Shown piece after piece: positions 34,480 through 43,831 of a DNA stretch of 64,000 bases (the stretch's first letter is position 1; each line of letters starts with the position of its first letter). A program made the position numbers and the translations under genes. Location: assembly GCA_000433355.1 (NCBI GenBank), contig FR893152.1, positions 3,919 through 67,918 on the forward strand, written 5' to 3'. The notes below the pieces were generated by a model. It had not been told where the DNA came from and made no database searches. It worked only from the letters and a program-made list of their open reading frames with translations. Origin of the DNA: Alistipes sp. CAG:435 (lineage in GTDB: Bacteria > Bacteroidota > Bacteroidia > Bacteroidales > UBA932).

Positions 34480-36483
34480 CTACTTCTTTGTTATACGGGC
34501 TGTCCAGCCGCCGCCTGGAGCCATGTGGATCTTGACTTTGCGGTCAGCGGGAACCGAAACGAGTTCACGCTTGTAGTCACGGGCGGCGCGGTCGGCGTTG
34601 ATGCCGTCACGGAATATCTCCATTGTCCAGTCGCCTTCTCCGAGGAAACCGAGATCCAAGGTGAGGTCACGGGCTTTCCAATCGTTGAGAGAACCGACGT
34701 ACCAGACATCGCCGCTGCGGCGGGCAAGGGTGATGAAACGTCCGAGGACTCCGTTCACGGCCACGCTCTCATCCCAGACTGTCGGGCAGTCCGCGATGTA
34801 CTTCGTGCACTCCGGCTCGGCCATATAGTTAGACGGAGAGTCACACAGCATATTCAAAGGAGAGTCGAAGACGACATATTCAGCGAGCTGGTGACAGCGG
34901 GTACCCTGGCTCATCGCCTCGGAATTCACAGGATGATAGTTCTTCTGAATGGCGTTGCGCATCGCACCCTGAGTGTAGTCCATCGGGCCGGCGGCCATTC
35001 TGATGAAAGGAACCGTGACATCGTAGGTCACCTGATCGACCGTAGGCTTGCTCCACTTCATCTGTTCCAGACCGAAAACTCCTTCATAATTGATGACGTT
35101 AGGGTACGTACGGTTGAGTCCGACAGGCTTGAACGCACCGTGGAAATCAATCAGAAGTCCGTATTTAGCCGCGGTCTCGGCGGTACGCCTGAAGAAATCA
35201 ACCATATATTGGTCGTCACGATCCATAAAATCTACCTTGAAGCCCTTGATTCCCATCTCGGAGTAATGCTTGCAGACGTTCTCCATATCCCTGTCGAAAG
35301 CATAGTAGCCGGCCCAAAGGATGAGGCCTACGTTGTGCGCTTTGGCATATTCACAAAGCATCGGGAGATCGATCTCAGGGATGATCTGCATCAGATCGGC
35401 TTTCTTGTTGACAGCCCAGCCTTCATCGAGGATGACATATTCGATGCCATGCTTTTGGGCGAAGTCGATGTAGTACTTGTAGGTGTCGTTGTTGATGCCG
35501 GCGCGGAAGTCCACCCCGTAGAGGTTCCATGCGTTCCACCAGTCCCAAGCGACTTTTCCAGGCTTCACCCAGCTGAAATCCTGCGATGAATCGGCCGGCT
35601 TGCCAAGCTTCCAGACCATATCATTAACAGCCAGATCGGCATCATTCGTTGACACCATTATAATCCTCCAAGGGAAGGATTCAGCAGCTGTGCAGGCGGC
35701 AAGATATTCCTCACGCTCCTTGACAATGCCCTGAAGCATATTATGTCCGCCCTGCTCGACAGTCTTTGGGTACGGAGCGAAACGTCCTGAAAGAGTTGTC
35801 GCGTCACCTTCGTTGTAAAGGTACATTCCAGGATAGTCAACCAGATCGGACTCAGTGATCAGAACCTTCATTCCACCTTCCGCAGACACCGCGATCGGAA
35901 GAAACGCAAGCCTCTCCTTGTTCCACTGCGACAGGGCATGGATGGAATAAGTGTTCTCAAAGGAGTTCCAATACTGGCTCTCAAGGGTTTCGGTGTGCTG
36001 TTTCACATAAGGGACATAGGCATCCCAGTCCTTGGCGAAATTGAACTGCGCCTTCTCCGCCAAAACCTTCGACTCATCCTTCAAGGAACTTGTGAAACGG
36101 TAGGCCACACCTTCGTCATAGGCGCGGAACGTCAGCGTGAACTCTTTGAATATGATGGAGATCTCATTGTAATTGTCGCGGACCACAGCCTTCTTGTAGG
36201 CAATGGCAGGAAGAGTCTGGTCCACACTTGCCTTCCTCACTTTGCGGACCTTGTCATTCTCTCCGAACACGATGCCGCCGGACAGGGTCATGGAAATCTC
36301 TGACGGTTCGATGAGGCTGACGGCGTCCCTCGCCACCGAGTAAGAAACTGTCTTTCCGATGGAGACCGTGGCTGTGAGGTGTCCGTCCGGGGATGTGACT
36401 TTATAGGTCGCATCCTTGGCCGCGGATGGAAGAAGAGTTGCGGTAATAACCACAAATGATACCAAAATAGCTTTGAAATTCAT
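34480..36483 (-). CDS. Glycoside hydrolase family 97 enzyme, retaining-type (alpha-galactosidase-like)
   Basis: Starting at 36483 the protein has 667 residues with a signal peptide (LVSFVVITATLLPSAA). The N-terminal beta-sandwich (about 25-280) and the (beta/alpha)8 barrel (about 290-570) follow the SusB/GH97 layout. In the barrel, YVILDEGWAV, LILWAGYYAFDRDM and GFKVDFMDRDDQYMV are clear. The Asp in KVDF occupies the nucleophile position of retaining GH97 alpha-galactosidases; inverting SusB-type enzymes lack it. Calcium-site glutamates cannot be placed with certainty. A longer open frame to 37059 crosses the divergent promoter region and is rejected. Confidence 0.88.
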   Translation of the reverse strand: MNFKAILVSFVVITATLLPSAAKDATYKVTSPDGHLTATVSIGKTVSYSVARDAVSLIEPSEISMTLSGGIVFGENDKVRKVRKASVDQTLPAIAYKKAVVRDNYNEISIIFKEFTLTFRAYDEGVAYRFTSSLKDESKVLAEKAQFNFAKDWDAYVPYVKQHTETLESQYWNSFENTYSIHALSQWNKERLAFLPIAVSAEGGMKVLITESDLVDYPGMYLYNEGDATTLSGRFAPYPKTVEQGGHNMLQGIVKEREEYLAACTAAESFPWRIIMVSTNDADLAVNDMVWKLGKPADSSQDFSWVKPGKVAWDWWNAWNLYGVDFRAGINNDTYKYYIDFAQKHGIEYVILDEGWAVNKKADLMQIIPEIDLPMLCEYAKAHNVGLILWAGYYAFDRDMENVCKHYSEMGIKGFKVDFMDRDDQYMVDFFRRTAETAAKYGLLIDFHGAFKPVGLNRTYPNVINYEGVFGLEQMKWSKPTVDQVTYDVTVPFIRMAAGPMDYTQGAMRNAIQKNYHPVNSEAMSQGTRCHQLAEYVVFDSPLNMLCDSPSNYMAEPECTKYIADCPTVWDESVAVNGVLGRFITLARRSGDVWYVGSLNDWKARDLTLDLGFLGEGDWTMEIFRDGINADRAARDYKRELVSVPADRKVKIHMAPGGGWTARITKK

Positions 36484-36518
36484 ATTAAATATAAATAATG
36501 TGTTGTTTTTTTCGGTGA

Positions 36519-36526
36519 TAAAGATA
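36519..36526 (-). promoter_or_regulatory. Candidate -7 box for GH97
   Basis: TATCTTTA on the minus strand lies 35 nt upstream of the start at 36483. No clear -33 element accompanies it. Confidence 0.4.
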
Positions 36527-36566
36527 CAAACTATCTTTGAATATTCACGCGATGATTCAAAATCAG

Positions 36567-36596
36567 TTGAAAAATTGAAAAATATAACTATTTTTG
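36567..36596 (+). promoter_or_regulatory. Promoter of the BACON/M64 operon
   Basis: TTG at 36567-36569 and TATTTTTG at 36589-36596 are 19 nt apart. The leader would be about 100 nt. Confidence 0.65.
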
Positions 36597-36700
36597 CAAA
36601 TATGCGTGTTATGAGCAATCCACCAATGAACTCGAAATAATCACGGTCATTCCGTTTAGCCTGATGATCAATAGCAATCAATAAATTAGCATTCAAGACC

Positions 36701-38731
36701 ATGATGAGAAAATTACTCACTTTCCTCAAGGCTGTCGCCATCGCCACACTAATAGCTGGCTGTGGCGGGACCGGAACAGAGAACGAACCGGAGATCACAC
36801 CTGAAATCAAGTTTACCGAGGACATTGTCACCTCCGGTATTTCTGTCGAAAGCGCGGAGCAGTCAATCACACTGAGTTTCAGCACCAACGTGGCTTGGTC
36901 GGCGACAGTTTCTGCGGATTGGCTCACAATTTCCCCATCGTCCGGAGAGGCGGGAAAGAACTCGGTAAAAGTTGAAGTCGAGGAGAACAGGACCGGGCAG
37001 CCAAGAAGCGCGACCATTACAATCTCTGACAAGGAATCAATGCAAAAAGTTTCTGTCACTGTCCGTCAGGAGGCTCTAAAAGCATCGTTGACCGTCAGTC
37101 CAGAATCCTTGGAATTCTCCGCTAACAAAGGAGAGGAAATGCTGAATGTAACTTCCAACACAGACTGGGTGATCACCAAGGACGCGGAGTGGATCACCCT
37201 GGATTCAGACAAAGGAAAAGGGCTGGCCACAATCGCAGCCGGTGTCACAGAGAACACCTCGTTGACATCAAGAACAGGCTCCATCACTGTCTCCACCTCG
37301 GACGGCAGCGTCAAGAAGACCGTCTCTGTGCGGCAATCCGGCGCCGATGTAGTATTCTCCGTTGACAAGAACGAGCACAGTGTTGCCGCAGCCGGAGGAG
37401 ACTTCACCGTCAAGGTCACACGCAACATCGGCTACAAGATCAACTCGCAGCCGGAATGGGTGAAACAGACGGGCAAGGTGCCCAGCGGGAACACCGACAC
37501 CTACACGTTCACTGCCGAGGCAAATACCTCCACCGAAGCCCGCGAGGGTGTCATCGTATTCTGCAACGACAACAACGAGTGCGTACCGGTCACCGTCAAG
37601 CAGGCCGGGGCCAATGCAACGCTTTCCGTCTCGCCTGCCGAGCTGACGTTCACGGCGAATACCGAATCCAAGTCCCTGGACGTCACCTCCAACACGGCTT
37701 GGACCGCGGCTTCAGGCGCATCTTGGGCGAAGCTGAATAAAACCAACGGTAGCGGCAACGCTCAGATTGCTGTCACCGCCGAGGAGAACACTGCCATCAC
37801 GCAGCGCTCCGCCACGATCACCATCAAGACCGCCGACGGGAAAGCCAGCGCAACCGTCAAGGTAACTCAGAGCGCCGCCAACGTCATCTTCTCCGTTGAC
37901 AAGAACGAGCACAGTGTTGCCGCAGCCGGAGGAGACTTCACCGTCAAGGTCACACGCAACATCGGCTACAAGATCAACTCGCAGCCGGAATGGGTGAAAC
38001 AGACGGGCAAGGTGCCCAGCGGGAACACCGACACCTACACGTTCACTGCCGAGGCAAATACCTCCACCGAAGCCCGCGAGGGTGTCATCGTATTCTGCAA
38101 CGACAACAACGAGTGCATCCAAGTCACCGTCAAGCAGGCTGGAGCAAAAGCTTCACTTTCCGTCTCCCCTGCCGAACTGACATTCACAGCCAAGCCGGAA
38201 AGCAAGTCTTTCTCCGTAAGTTCAAACACCGATTGGAGCGTAGCCTCAAGTGCGGACTGGGTGAAGATTGGCACGACAAGTGGCAGCGGGAACGCACATG
38301 TGACAGCCTCCGCAGAAGAAAACACAGCAACAACACAGCGCACCGCCACCATCACACTCAAGACAACCGACGGCAAAGCAACAGCCACGATCAAAGTTAC
38401 ACAGAACCCGGCCGATGTCGTTTTCAGCATAGACATCAAGGAATTCAGCATTGATGCGAAAGGAGAGGAGATTACGATCAAGATAAAACACAACTCAGCA
38501 TATTCCGTCAAATCAATGCCTGATTGGGTCAATCAGACAAACAAGACTGTCAGCGGCGACACTGACAACATCTCTTTCGCTGTTCAGCACAACCCAGGCT
38601 ACAAGCGTCAGGGAGAAATCATATTCAACGGTGATGGAATCTACGGAACAGTCACGATCAAACAATTCGGAAGCAAGGCCGACGGCGGCAACGACGACAC
38701 GACCACCGGCGGAAAGATCACTTTGGAATAA
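36701..38731 (+). CDS. Lipoprotein made of seven BACON domains
   Basis: A 676-residue lipoprotein (IATLIAGC; start ATGATG at 36701 or 36704) consisting almost wholly of about seven BACON beta-sandwich domains of roughly 90 residues, each ending in VTVxQ. Two types alternate after domain 2: one begins LSVSPAELTF and has SNTxWxxxSxAxW, the other begins FSVDKNEHSV. Domains 3 and 5 are encoded by an identical 228-bp stretch. BACON domains bind carbohydrate or mucin in Bacteroidetes surface proteins. No catalytic domain is present, so it is likely an adhesin or scaffold cotranscribed with the M64-like peptidase 21 bp downstream. Confidence 0.88.
   Translation: MMRKLLTFLKAVAIATLIAGCGGTGTENEPEITPEIKFTEDIVTSGISVESAEQSITLSFSTNVAWSATVSADWLTISPSSGEAGKNSVKVEVEENRTGQPRSATITISDKESMQKVSVTVRQEALKASLTVSPESLEFSANKGEEMLNVTSNTDWVITKDAEWITLDSDKGKGLATIAAGVTENTSLTSRTGSITVSTSDGSVKKTVSVRQSGADVVFSVDKNEHSVAAAGGDFTVKVTRNIGYKINSQPEWVKQTGKVPSGNTDTYTFTAEANTSTEAREGVIVFCNDNNECVPVTVKQAGANATLSVSPAELTFTANTESKSLDVTSNTAWTAASGASWAKLNKTNGSGNAQIAVTAEENTAITQRSATITIKTADGKASATVKVTQSAANVIFSVDKNEHSVAAAGGDFTVKVTRNIGYKINSQPEWVKQTGKVPSGNTDTYTFTAEANTSTEAREGVIVFCNDNNECIQVTVKQAGAKASLSVSPAELTFTAKPESKSFSVSSNTDWSVASSADWVKIGTTSGSGNAHVTASAEENTATTQRTATITLKTTDGKATATIKVTQNPADVVFSIDIKEFSIDAKGEEITIKIKHNSAYSVKSMPDWVNQTNKTVSGDTDNISFAVQHNPGYKRQGEIIFNGDGIYGTVTIKQFGSKADGGNDDTTTGGKITLE
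37355..38116 (+). repeat. Two identical 228-bp direct repeats inside the BACON gene
   Basis: Positions 37355-37582 and 37889-38116 are identical base for base on my reading, including synonymous positions, at an offset of 534 bp (two BACON domains). Flanking domains are only similar. This marks very recent duplication or gene conversion. Confidence 0.9.
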
Positions 38732-38752
38732 CCAATTAAACATAGCCGAAAA

Positions 38753-41700
38753 ATGAAGTTATTGAATATATTCACGAATATCCTGGTTCTGTCATCGATG
38801 GCGGTTTCTGTAGCCTGCAATGAGACAGAAGAGCGCGGCTCCGAGGCACGCACCATCAACGCGGTGATAGTGCAGCCAGACACAAGAACATCATTGAACG
38901 GTCCGGATGCGAACGGAGTCTACAAGACGGTCTGGTCACCCGGAGATCAGATAATGGTCTTTTCCGGAGATTTAGCATGTCGCTACATCCTCAAATCCGG
39001 AGAGAACACCAACAAAGGCGTATTCGAGGGGTATGGAAACTCGGAAGATCTTGTGGCCGTCTATCCTTTGTCAATCGGGTTCAGCAGGACTGGGGCGACT
39101 ATCGAAGTCGGACTGCCTGAAGTTCAGGAATATGTCAGCGGAAACATCCCGCTCGGCGCCTATCCTATGCTCGGAATCTACGGCGACGAGACATTTTCGT
39201 TCAGAAACCTGTGCTCGGTTCTGAAGGTTCCTATGTTTGGAGACGCGACAGTCAAGTCAATCACTTTCACCCCGAACAATGCCGGTGTCAAAGCCTCTGG
39301 CAAGGCTGTCATCAATGTCAATTCGACACAACTGGAGATGGACGACAACTCCAAGCCATCCGTAAAACTTGATTGTCCGGACGTGAAACTGTCCGCTCAG
39401 CCGACCGATTTCCATTTTGTGGTTCCGGCGCAGATATATCCCGGCGGCTTCACGCTCACAATCGCCACAGACAAAGGAGACGTTGTCAAGACTCTCAAAT
39501 CTGACATAACCCTTGACCGTTCGGTACTCTACCCTATCGAGGCCTTCGAATGCAAGATTGACAGTAAGGAGAACATCATCTTCGAGGACGCTAACTTCAA
39601 GGCTTATCTGGTCGCCAACTTCGACACGGATGGCGATGGCGAGATCAGTTATGAGGAAGCGCTGGCAATCACGATGATAGATGTCGATACCGACAACATC
39701 GAGTCTCTGGCCGGCATTGAGCACATGGCGAACCTTACGGAACTCAACTGCGAGGGACCTTTTGTGATGAGTGGCTATGAACCAGAGGAAGGCAGAGGAA
39801 AACTAAAAACTCTGGATGTGTCGAAAAACACGAAATTGACAAAATTATACTGCGGTTTCAACCAGTTTTCATCGCTGGACTTGACAAGCAACGTCCTGCT
39901 TGAGAGACTACGTTGCGCCGGCAATGATCTTAACAACCTTGATGTCAGCAAGAACACAGAATTGACGCGTCTAACTGCCTATAACAATCATCTTTCATTG
40001 ATTGATGTAAGCTACAACACAAAACTGGAGGTTATCGATCTGTCCAACAACCAGATCAAGTCAATTGACATAAGCAAGAACGAGTCGCTGGCCACGTTCA
40101 ATTGTGACGACAACCTGCTGACAGAACTAGATCCAAGCAATAACCAGAAACTCACAAACATTTACTGTTCAAATAACAACTTGTCTTCGATCAATGTCCG
40201 CAAGAACCAAAAGCTTGCTAAATTGGTTATTATAGGCAACAGCATACCTCAGATTGATCTCAGAAACAATTCTGAGCTGACTCATTTATTCTGTGAGAAA
40301 AACAAGATTTCCGAACTCGATCTAAGCAACAACACAAAACTGAGGCAATTGACCGTCAACGACAACAGTCTCTCATCCCTTACGGTGAATTGTTGTCCGG
40401 AAATCAAAACATTGAAAGCAAATAACAACCTTATCAAAGAGATGGACATTTCCGAGTTGACAAGTCTGTTTGATTTCTATTGTTCAGGCAATCCACTTGA
40501 GACACTGTACGTCTTTGATGGGCAGATTGATGCAATCAATAACAAAGAGATTCCATCAACCACAAAAATTGTGGTGAAAGGCACCGAACCCGGTGAGGAC
40601 GAGGTGTTCACAGTCACCCCGACTCTGTTCGACATTGACGGCTACGAGCAGGACATCACGATGACAGTGACGGCGAACATAAGCTATTCGATTGACTCGC
40701 AGCCAGAATGGATCAGCAAAAAGTCCGATAACTCAGGCGTGTACACATTCACGGTCAGCGCGAACACGACTTCTTCCTCAAGAAGAGGCGAAATCATATT
40801 CAAGAATGCCAACAACTCGTTTCTGACGGTGACGGTCAAGCAGAGAATCCAAACCTACACATCATCTGACTACAGTCAGGACGGACAGGTGACCAGGATT
40901 CATTCGGCGACTGTCGGCAAGGGAATCGACGTGGTGTTTGTCGGAGACGCGTTCGCGGACAAGGATCAGGATCTTTTCAACAAGTACGTCGAGCTTGGCA
41001 AGGAGGCTTTCTTCACCGAGGAGCCGTTCAGGAGCACGATGAACAGGTTCAACATCTACAGGATCGGTTCAGTCTCGAAGAACGGAATCATCACTCAGGA
41101 AGGCGGCGACACCAAGTTCTCGGCACAGTTTGGACAGGGAACGTACGTAGGAGGAGACAACAATCTTGTCAACAGTTTCGTCAAGGCATCGATCCCGTCC
41201 GTGGATCTGACAAAAACAATCATATTCGTGATCATCAACAAAGCAAAATACGCCGGAACCTGTCATATGTTCAGTAACAATCAGGCTGTCTGCTACGTTC
41301 CTCTCTGCCGCAACGAAAACGAGTACGCCCAGACACTCAGACACGAAGGCTGCGGCCACGGATTCGGAAAACTGGCGGATGAATACTTCTATGACTCCAT
41401 GGGCAGAATTCCTGATGACGAGGTCTCAGAACTGAAGAAATGGAAAGGTTTCGCCTATGGATTTCACGAGAATGTGGACCTGACATCCGATCCGAACACC
41501 ATCCTCTGGTCAAAATTCATCTCCGACTCAAGATATTCAGGCAAGGTTGGCGTCCATGAAGGTGGCTATACCTACCCTTACGGAGTCTATAGACCGACTC
41601 ATAACAGCATCATGCGCTACAACACGGGAGGTTTCAACGCCCCGTCCAGAGAGGCTATCTACAAGAAAATCATGAAGTTCTCCGAGGGTGACGCATGGAC

Positions 41701-41845
41701 TTACGACTACGAGACATTCGTGGCGTTCGACGCTCCGGCAAGAAGCGCCAAGGCCGTCACCAGAGCCGCCGCTCAATGCGCTGCCGTTGACAAGGCCAAT
41801 TTCATCCCTCTCGCCCCGCCGGTGATGGTCATGGTTGACAAATGA
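38753..41845 (+). CDS. Surface lipoprotein: LRR + BACON + M64-like metallopeptidase
   Basis: A 1030-residue lipoprotein (MAVSVAC lipobox). Order: a fimbrillin-like N-terminal beta domain (about 30-275), an EF-hand-like calcium loop DTDGDGEISYEE (about 289-300), an asparagine-rich leucine-rich repeat block (about 305-610, units like LDVSKNTKLTKLYCGFNQF), one BACON domain (about 620-700), and a C-terminal M64/IgA-peptidase-like domain from about 705. Its zinc motif is RHEGCGHGFGKLADEY (first His about residue 864). M64 enzymes cleave host glycoproteins such as IgA. The gene shares an operon with the BACON lipoprotein. Confidence 0.88.
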   Translation: MKLLNIFTNILVLSSMAVSVACNETEERGSEARTINAVIVQPDTRTSLNGPDANGVYKTVWSPGDQIMVFSGDLACRYILKSGENTNKGVFEGYGNSEDLVAVYPLSIGFSRTGATIEVGLPEVQEYVSGNIPLGAYPMLGIYGDETFSFRNLCSVLKVPMFGDATVKSITFTPNNAGVKASGKAVINVNSTQLEMDDNSKPSVKLDCPDVKLSAQPTDFHFVVPAQIYPGGFTLTIATDKGDVVKTLKSDITLDRSVLYPIEAFECKIDSKENIIFEDANFKAYLVANFDTDGDGEISYEEALAITMIDVDTDNIESLAGIEHMANLTELNCEGPFVMSGYEPEEGRGKLKTLDVSKNTKLTKLYCGFNQFSSLDLTSNVLLERLRCAGNDLNNLDVSKNTELTRLTAYNNHLSLIDVSYNTKLEVIDLSNNQIKSIDISKNESLATFNCDDNLLTELDPSNNQKLTNIYCSNNNLSSINVRKNQKLAKLVIIGNSIPQIDLRNNSELTHLFCEKNKISELDLSNNTKLRQLTVNDNSLSSLTVNCCPEIKTLKANNNLIKEMDISELTSLFDFYCSGNPLETLYVFDGQIDAINNKEIPSTTKIVVKGTEPGEDEVFTVTPTLFDIDGYEQDITMTVTANISYSIDSQPEWISKKSDNSGVYTFTVSANTTSSSRRGEIIFKNANNSFLTVTVKQRIQTYTSSDYSQDGQVTRIHSATVGKGIDVVFVGDAFADKDQDLFNKYVELGKEAFFTEEPFRSTMNRFNIYRIGSVSKNGIITQEGGDTKFSAQFGQGTYVGGDNNLVNSFVKASIPSVDLTKTIIFVIINKAKYAGTCHMFSNNQAVCYVPLCRNENEYAQTLRHEGCGHGFGKLADEYFYDSMGRIPDDEVSELKKWKGFAYGFHENVDLTSDPNTILWSKFISDSRYSGKVGVHEGGYTYPYGVYRPTHNSIMRYNTGGFNAPSREAIYKKIMKFSEGDAWTYDYETFVAFDAPARSAKAVTRAAAQCAAVDKANFIPLAPPVMVMVDK

Positions 41846-41870
41846 TGCCAAAGTCAAGAATATCCACACT

Positions 41871-41932
41871 CCCAGCGCTAGCGCTGGGACTAATCTCAAT
41901 CTCCAGTGCCAGGACTTTTGTCCTGGCACTGG
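41871..41932. terminator. Two strong hairpins after the M64 gene
   Basis: CCCAGCGCTAGCGCTGGG is a perfect 18-bp palindrome at 41871-41888. CCAGTGCCAGGAC, loop TTTT, GTCCTGGCACTGG forms a perfect 13-bp stem at 41903-41932. There is no T-run, so these may be repeat elements or factor-assisted terminators. Confidence 0.5.
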
Positions 41933-41947
41933 TGCTTTGAGTCAAGC

Positions 41948-42100
41948 GATGTCTGGCACACGGACAGGGATGACTACGTCTCCAACAACTACTTGAAACC
42001 GGACTGGCTGTCGGCATGATAAGTGCCGGAGCCGGTTACAGCGTGGTCACTACCGCATCAGCGCATCATTCGGCCGTAACCGCAAGGGAGTGTTTATTAA
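41948..42100 (+). pseudogene. Decayed outer-membrane-protein remnant
   Basis: Short protein-like pieces follow one another in three different frames: DVWHTDRDDYVSNNYLKPDW (41948-42019), GMISAGAGYSVV (from 42013) and YRISASFGRNRKGVFI (from 42051). The composition and the final aromatic beta-strand pattern suggest the end of an outer-membrane protein, broken by frameshifts or deletion. No family can be named. Confidence 0.3.
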
Positions 42101-42555
42101 TATTTTGCCTTGCGATCCTCGCTATGCCTCTGGCAATGAACTCCTGCCAAGGCTCAAGTGGCTGTTCTCAAAGAGAATGACAAAGGAATTTTTTTATTTT
42201 TATTTTCCCTCTATTTTAAGCCTTTATCAGCTTTCTTGTCGGGATCTGAATTTTACGTGCAACCAAGAGAATGTGGAAACAGAGGGATAAGACAAGTAAA
42301 TGGCAGAGGAGTTGATGAAATACCCAATTTTCACTTGGTTGGTGGAAATTGTGGAAAAGTAGTTGTCAAGTCCACCAAGCCATTAGCGGAGCGACCTGCA
42401 TAGTGGTACTTGGCGTTCCCTCACCGCAGTACCTTCGCAAAGGAAAATAGGACCGACAAGATAAACCGAAGAAATTCTATACGGACAAAAATATCAATTC
42501 TTGCATGCTATAACAGAATAGATTTGATAAGATATCAAAAATATATCGTATCTCA
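42101..42555. other. Intergenic region, transition to AT-rich DNA
   Basis: I see no supportable gene here. A plus-strand open stretch ending at 42403 (81 codons, including GRGVDEIPNFHLVGGNCGKV) has no recognised similarity and no promoter. Base composition drops sharply in GC from about 42480, where the AbiE-like block begins. Confidence 0.4.
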
Positions 42556-42585
42556 TTGTTATATCGAATTTTATTTATAATTTTG
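42556..42585 (+). promoter_or_regulatory. Promoter of the AbiE-like antitoxin gene
   Basis: TTG at 42556-42558 and TAATTTTG at 42578-42585 are exactly 19 nt apart. Upstream and overlapping, TATC-containing half-sites (AGATATC at 42529, TATCGTATCT at 42545, TATCGAAT at 42563) could serve as autoregulatory operators. Confidence 0.65.
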
Positions 42586-42617
42586 CTACGTTTTAATGAA
42601 CCATTAAAATAGAGCAA

Positions 42618-43586
42618 ATGGAATTAAAGGAAATAACCATACTAAAGCGAAAGATCCAAATTAGCCCTCGCCCAAAAGAAAATCTGAAGGGATTGACTGT
42701 CGGTGAGAAATTGTCCTATACATTCTATGACGGTATCTATCAGAACACTCCATTATTATTCTTGAAACCACGGAAAGGTAACCCGACACCCAAAGAGTGC
42801 CAAATCACATCTGAGAGAATGTCTGGTTTGTATGGACTTCCAGTAGTTTTTATACTGATACCGGGACCGACATACGAGCGGCAAAGACTGACAGACAATG
42901 GTGTCTATTTCATCATGTCTGATCAATATGCCTATTTACCCATGCTTATTGCATTGGAAAAGACAAGTAATCGCAAAAAGGCAACGGTTCTTACAGCGGT
43001 AGCACAATATATTCTGCTATACCACTTGCAAGTGGGCAGTCTTGAAGGACTTTCGGCCAAGGAGATTTCAACTTTGATACCTTATTCATACGAAAGTACA
43101 ACATTGGGAATTACTTGCTTGGATGATTTGGGTTTAGGGGAAAAAAGGCTACAAGGTCAACGAAAAAAGATACTTCATTTTGAACTGAAAGGCGAAGAGT
43201 TATGGACTAAATCCCAGGAATTTCTCGAATCTCCAGTGATTCAGCGTATATATTGCGATGATATACGCTCGAATGTGGAATATCCGGTTTGCGGAATAAA
43301 TGCCTTGGCACATTATTCATGGCTCAATCCGGACAAGGAGAAAATGTTTATGCTCACAGACAAGGAATACAGGTCATTGAGAGAATCGGAAGTGTTTGAC
43401 AATCCCAATGTGTATGACGGTCGTGTTATCATTGAGGTTTGGAAATATCCGGCAGTGGGACATATAAACGAAAACAAAACTAGGGTTGACCGCCTGTCTC
43501 TTGCCCTTTCGTTGAAAACGGATGAAGACCCCCGTGTTGAGAAAGAAGTAGAACGAATGATAAAAGAAATACAATGGAAGGATTAG
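42618..43586 (+). CDS. AbiEi-like antitoxin / transcriptional regulator
   Basis: A 322-residue protein with no signal peptide or membrane segments. Residues about 110-200 look like a winged helix-turn-helix (KKATVLTAVAQYILLYHLQVG followed by LSAKEISTLIPYSYESTTLGI), and the C-terminal part (CGINALAHYSWLN, RVIIEVWKYPA) resembles AbiEi-type antitoxins. Its end overlaps by 13 bp the start of an AbiEii-like nucleotidyltransferase, the usual order of AbiE toxin-antitoxin systems. The toxin partner is truncated here. The block is much more AT-rich than the rest of the window, which points to horizontal gain. Confidence 0.6.
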   Translation: MELKEITILKRKIQISPRPKENLKGLTVGEKLSYTFYDGIYQNTPLLFLKPRKGNPTPKECQITSERMSGLYGLPVVFILIPGPTYERQRLTDNGVYFIMSDQYAYLPMLIALEKTSNRKKATVLTAVAQYILLYHLQVGSLEGLSAKEISTLIPYSYESTTLGITCLDDLGLGEKRLQGQRKKILHFELKGEELWTKSQEFLESPVIQRIYCDDIRSNVEYPVCGINALAHYSWLNPDKEKMFMLTDKEYRSLRESEVFDNPNVYDGRVIIEVWKYPAVGHINENKTRVDRLSLALSLKTDEDPRVEKEVERMIKEIQWKD

Positions 43587-43831
43587 AAAAGTTTTGCGAG
43601 GCTTTCGCGGAGTTTACTAACAATTATGTGGTTATTGGAGGAACGGCTTGCGACATAGCAATGACCGGAACGGTTGTCCGTCCACGTGCGACACATGATA
43701 TTGACATGATTGTCATCGTAGAGAATATGACAGAGGCTTTCGGTGAACGCTTTTGGCAATTCGTGCGTGAAGCCGGTTATCGGCCGGAGAAACGGAAACA
43801 GACAGGTAATTATCTGTATGGGAAATCATGA
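43574..43831 (+). pseudogene. Truncated AbiEii-like nucleotidyltransferase (toxin)
   Basis: The first 75 or so residues match the start of an AbiEii/nucleotidyltransferase-fold protein: NNYVVIGGTACDIAMTGTVV, then RATHDIDMIVIV with the D-x-D metal pair. After RPEKRKQTG at about 43800 the reading frame continues only ten residues and stops, while a metallophosphoesterase frame begins. A complete AbiEii toxin has 200-300 residues including a second domain, all absent. The toxin is therefore almost certainly dead, although its antitoxin is intact. Confidence 0.75.

Noticed and set aside
36484..37059. An N-terminal extension of about 190 residues on the GH97 protein
   Set aside because: It would cross the divergent promoter and part of the BACON gene. 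The signal peptide at 36483 marks the real start.
41871..41932. The perfect palindromes as phage or element attachment sites
   Set aside because: There is no integrase, no matching second copy, and no tRNA end nearby; a hairpin or terminator role is simpler.
42158..42403. An 81-codon plus-strand frame before the AbiE-like block
   Set aside because: It has no promoter or recognised domain, and its Phe/Tyr-rich start lies in an A/T run; support is insufficient.
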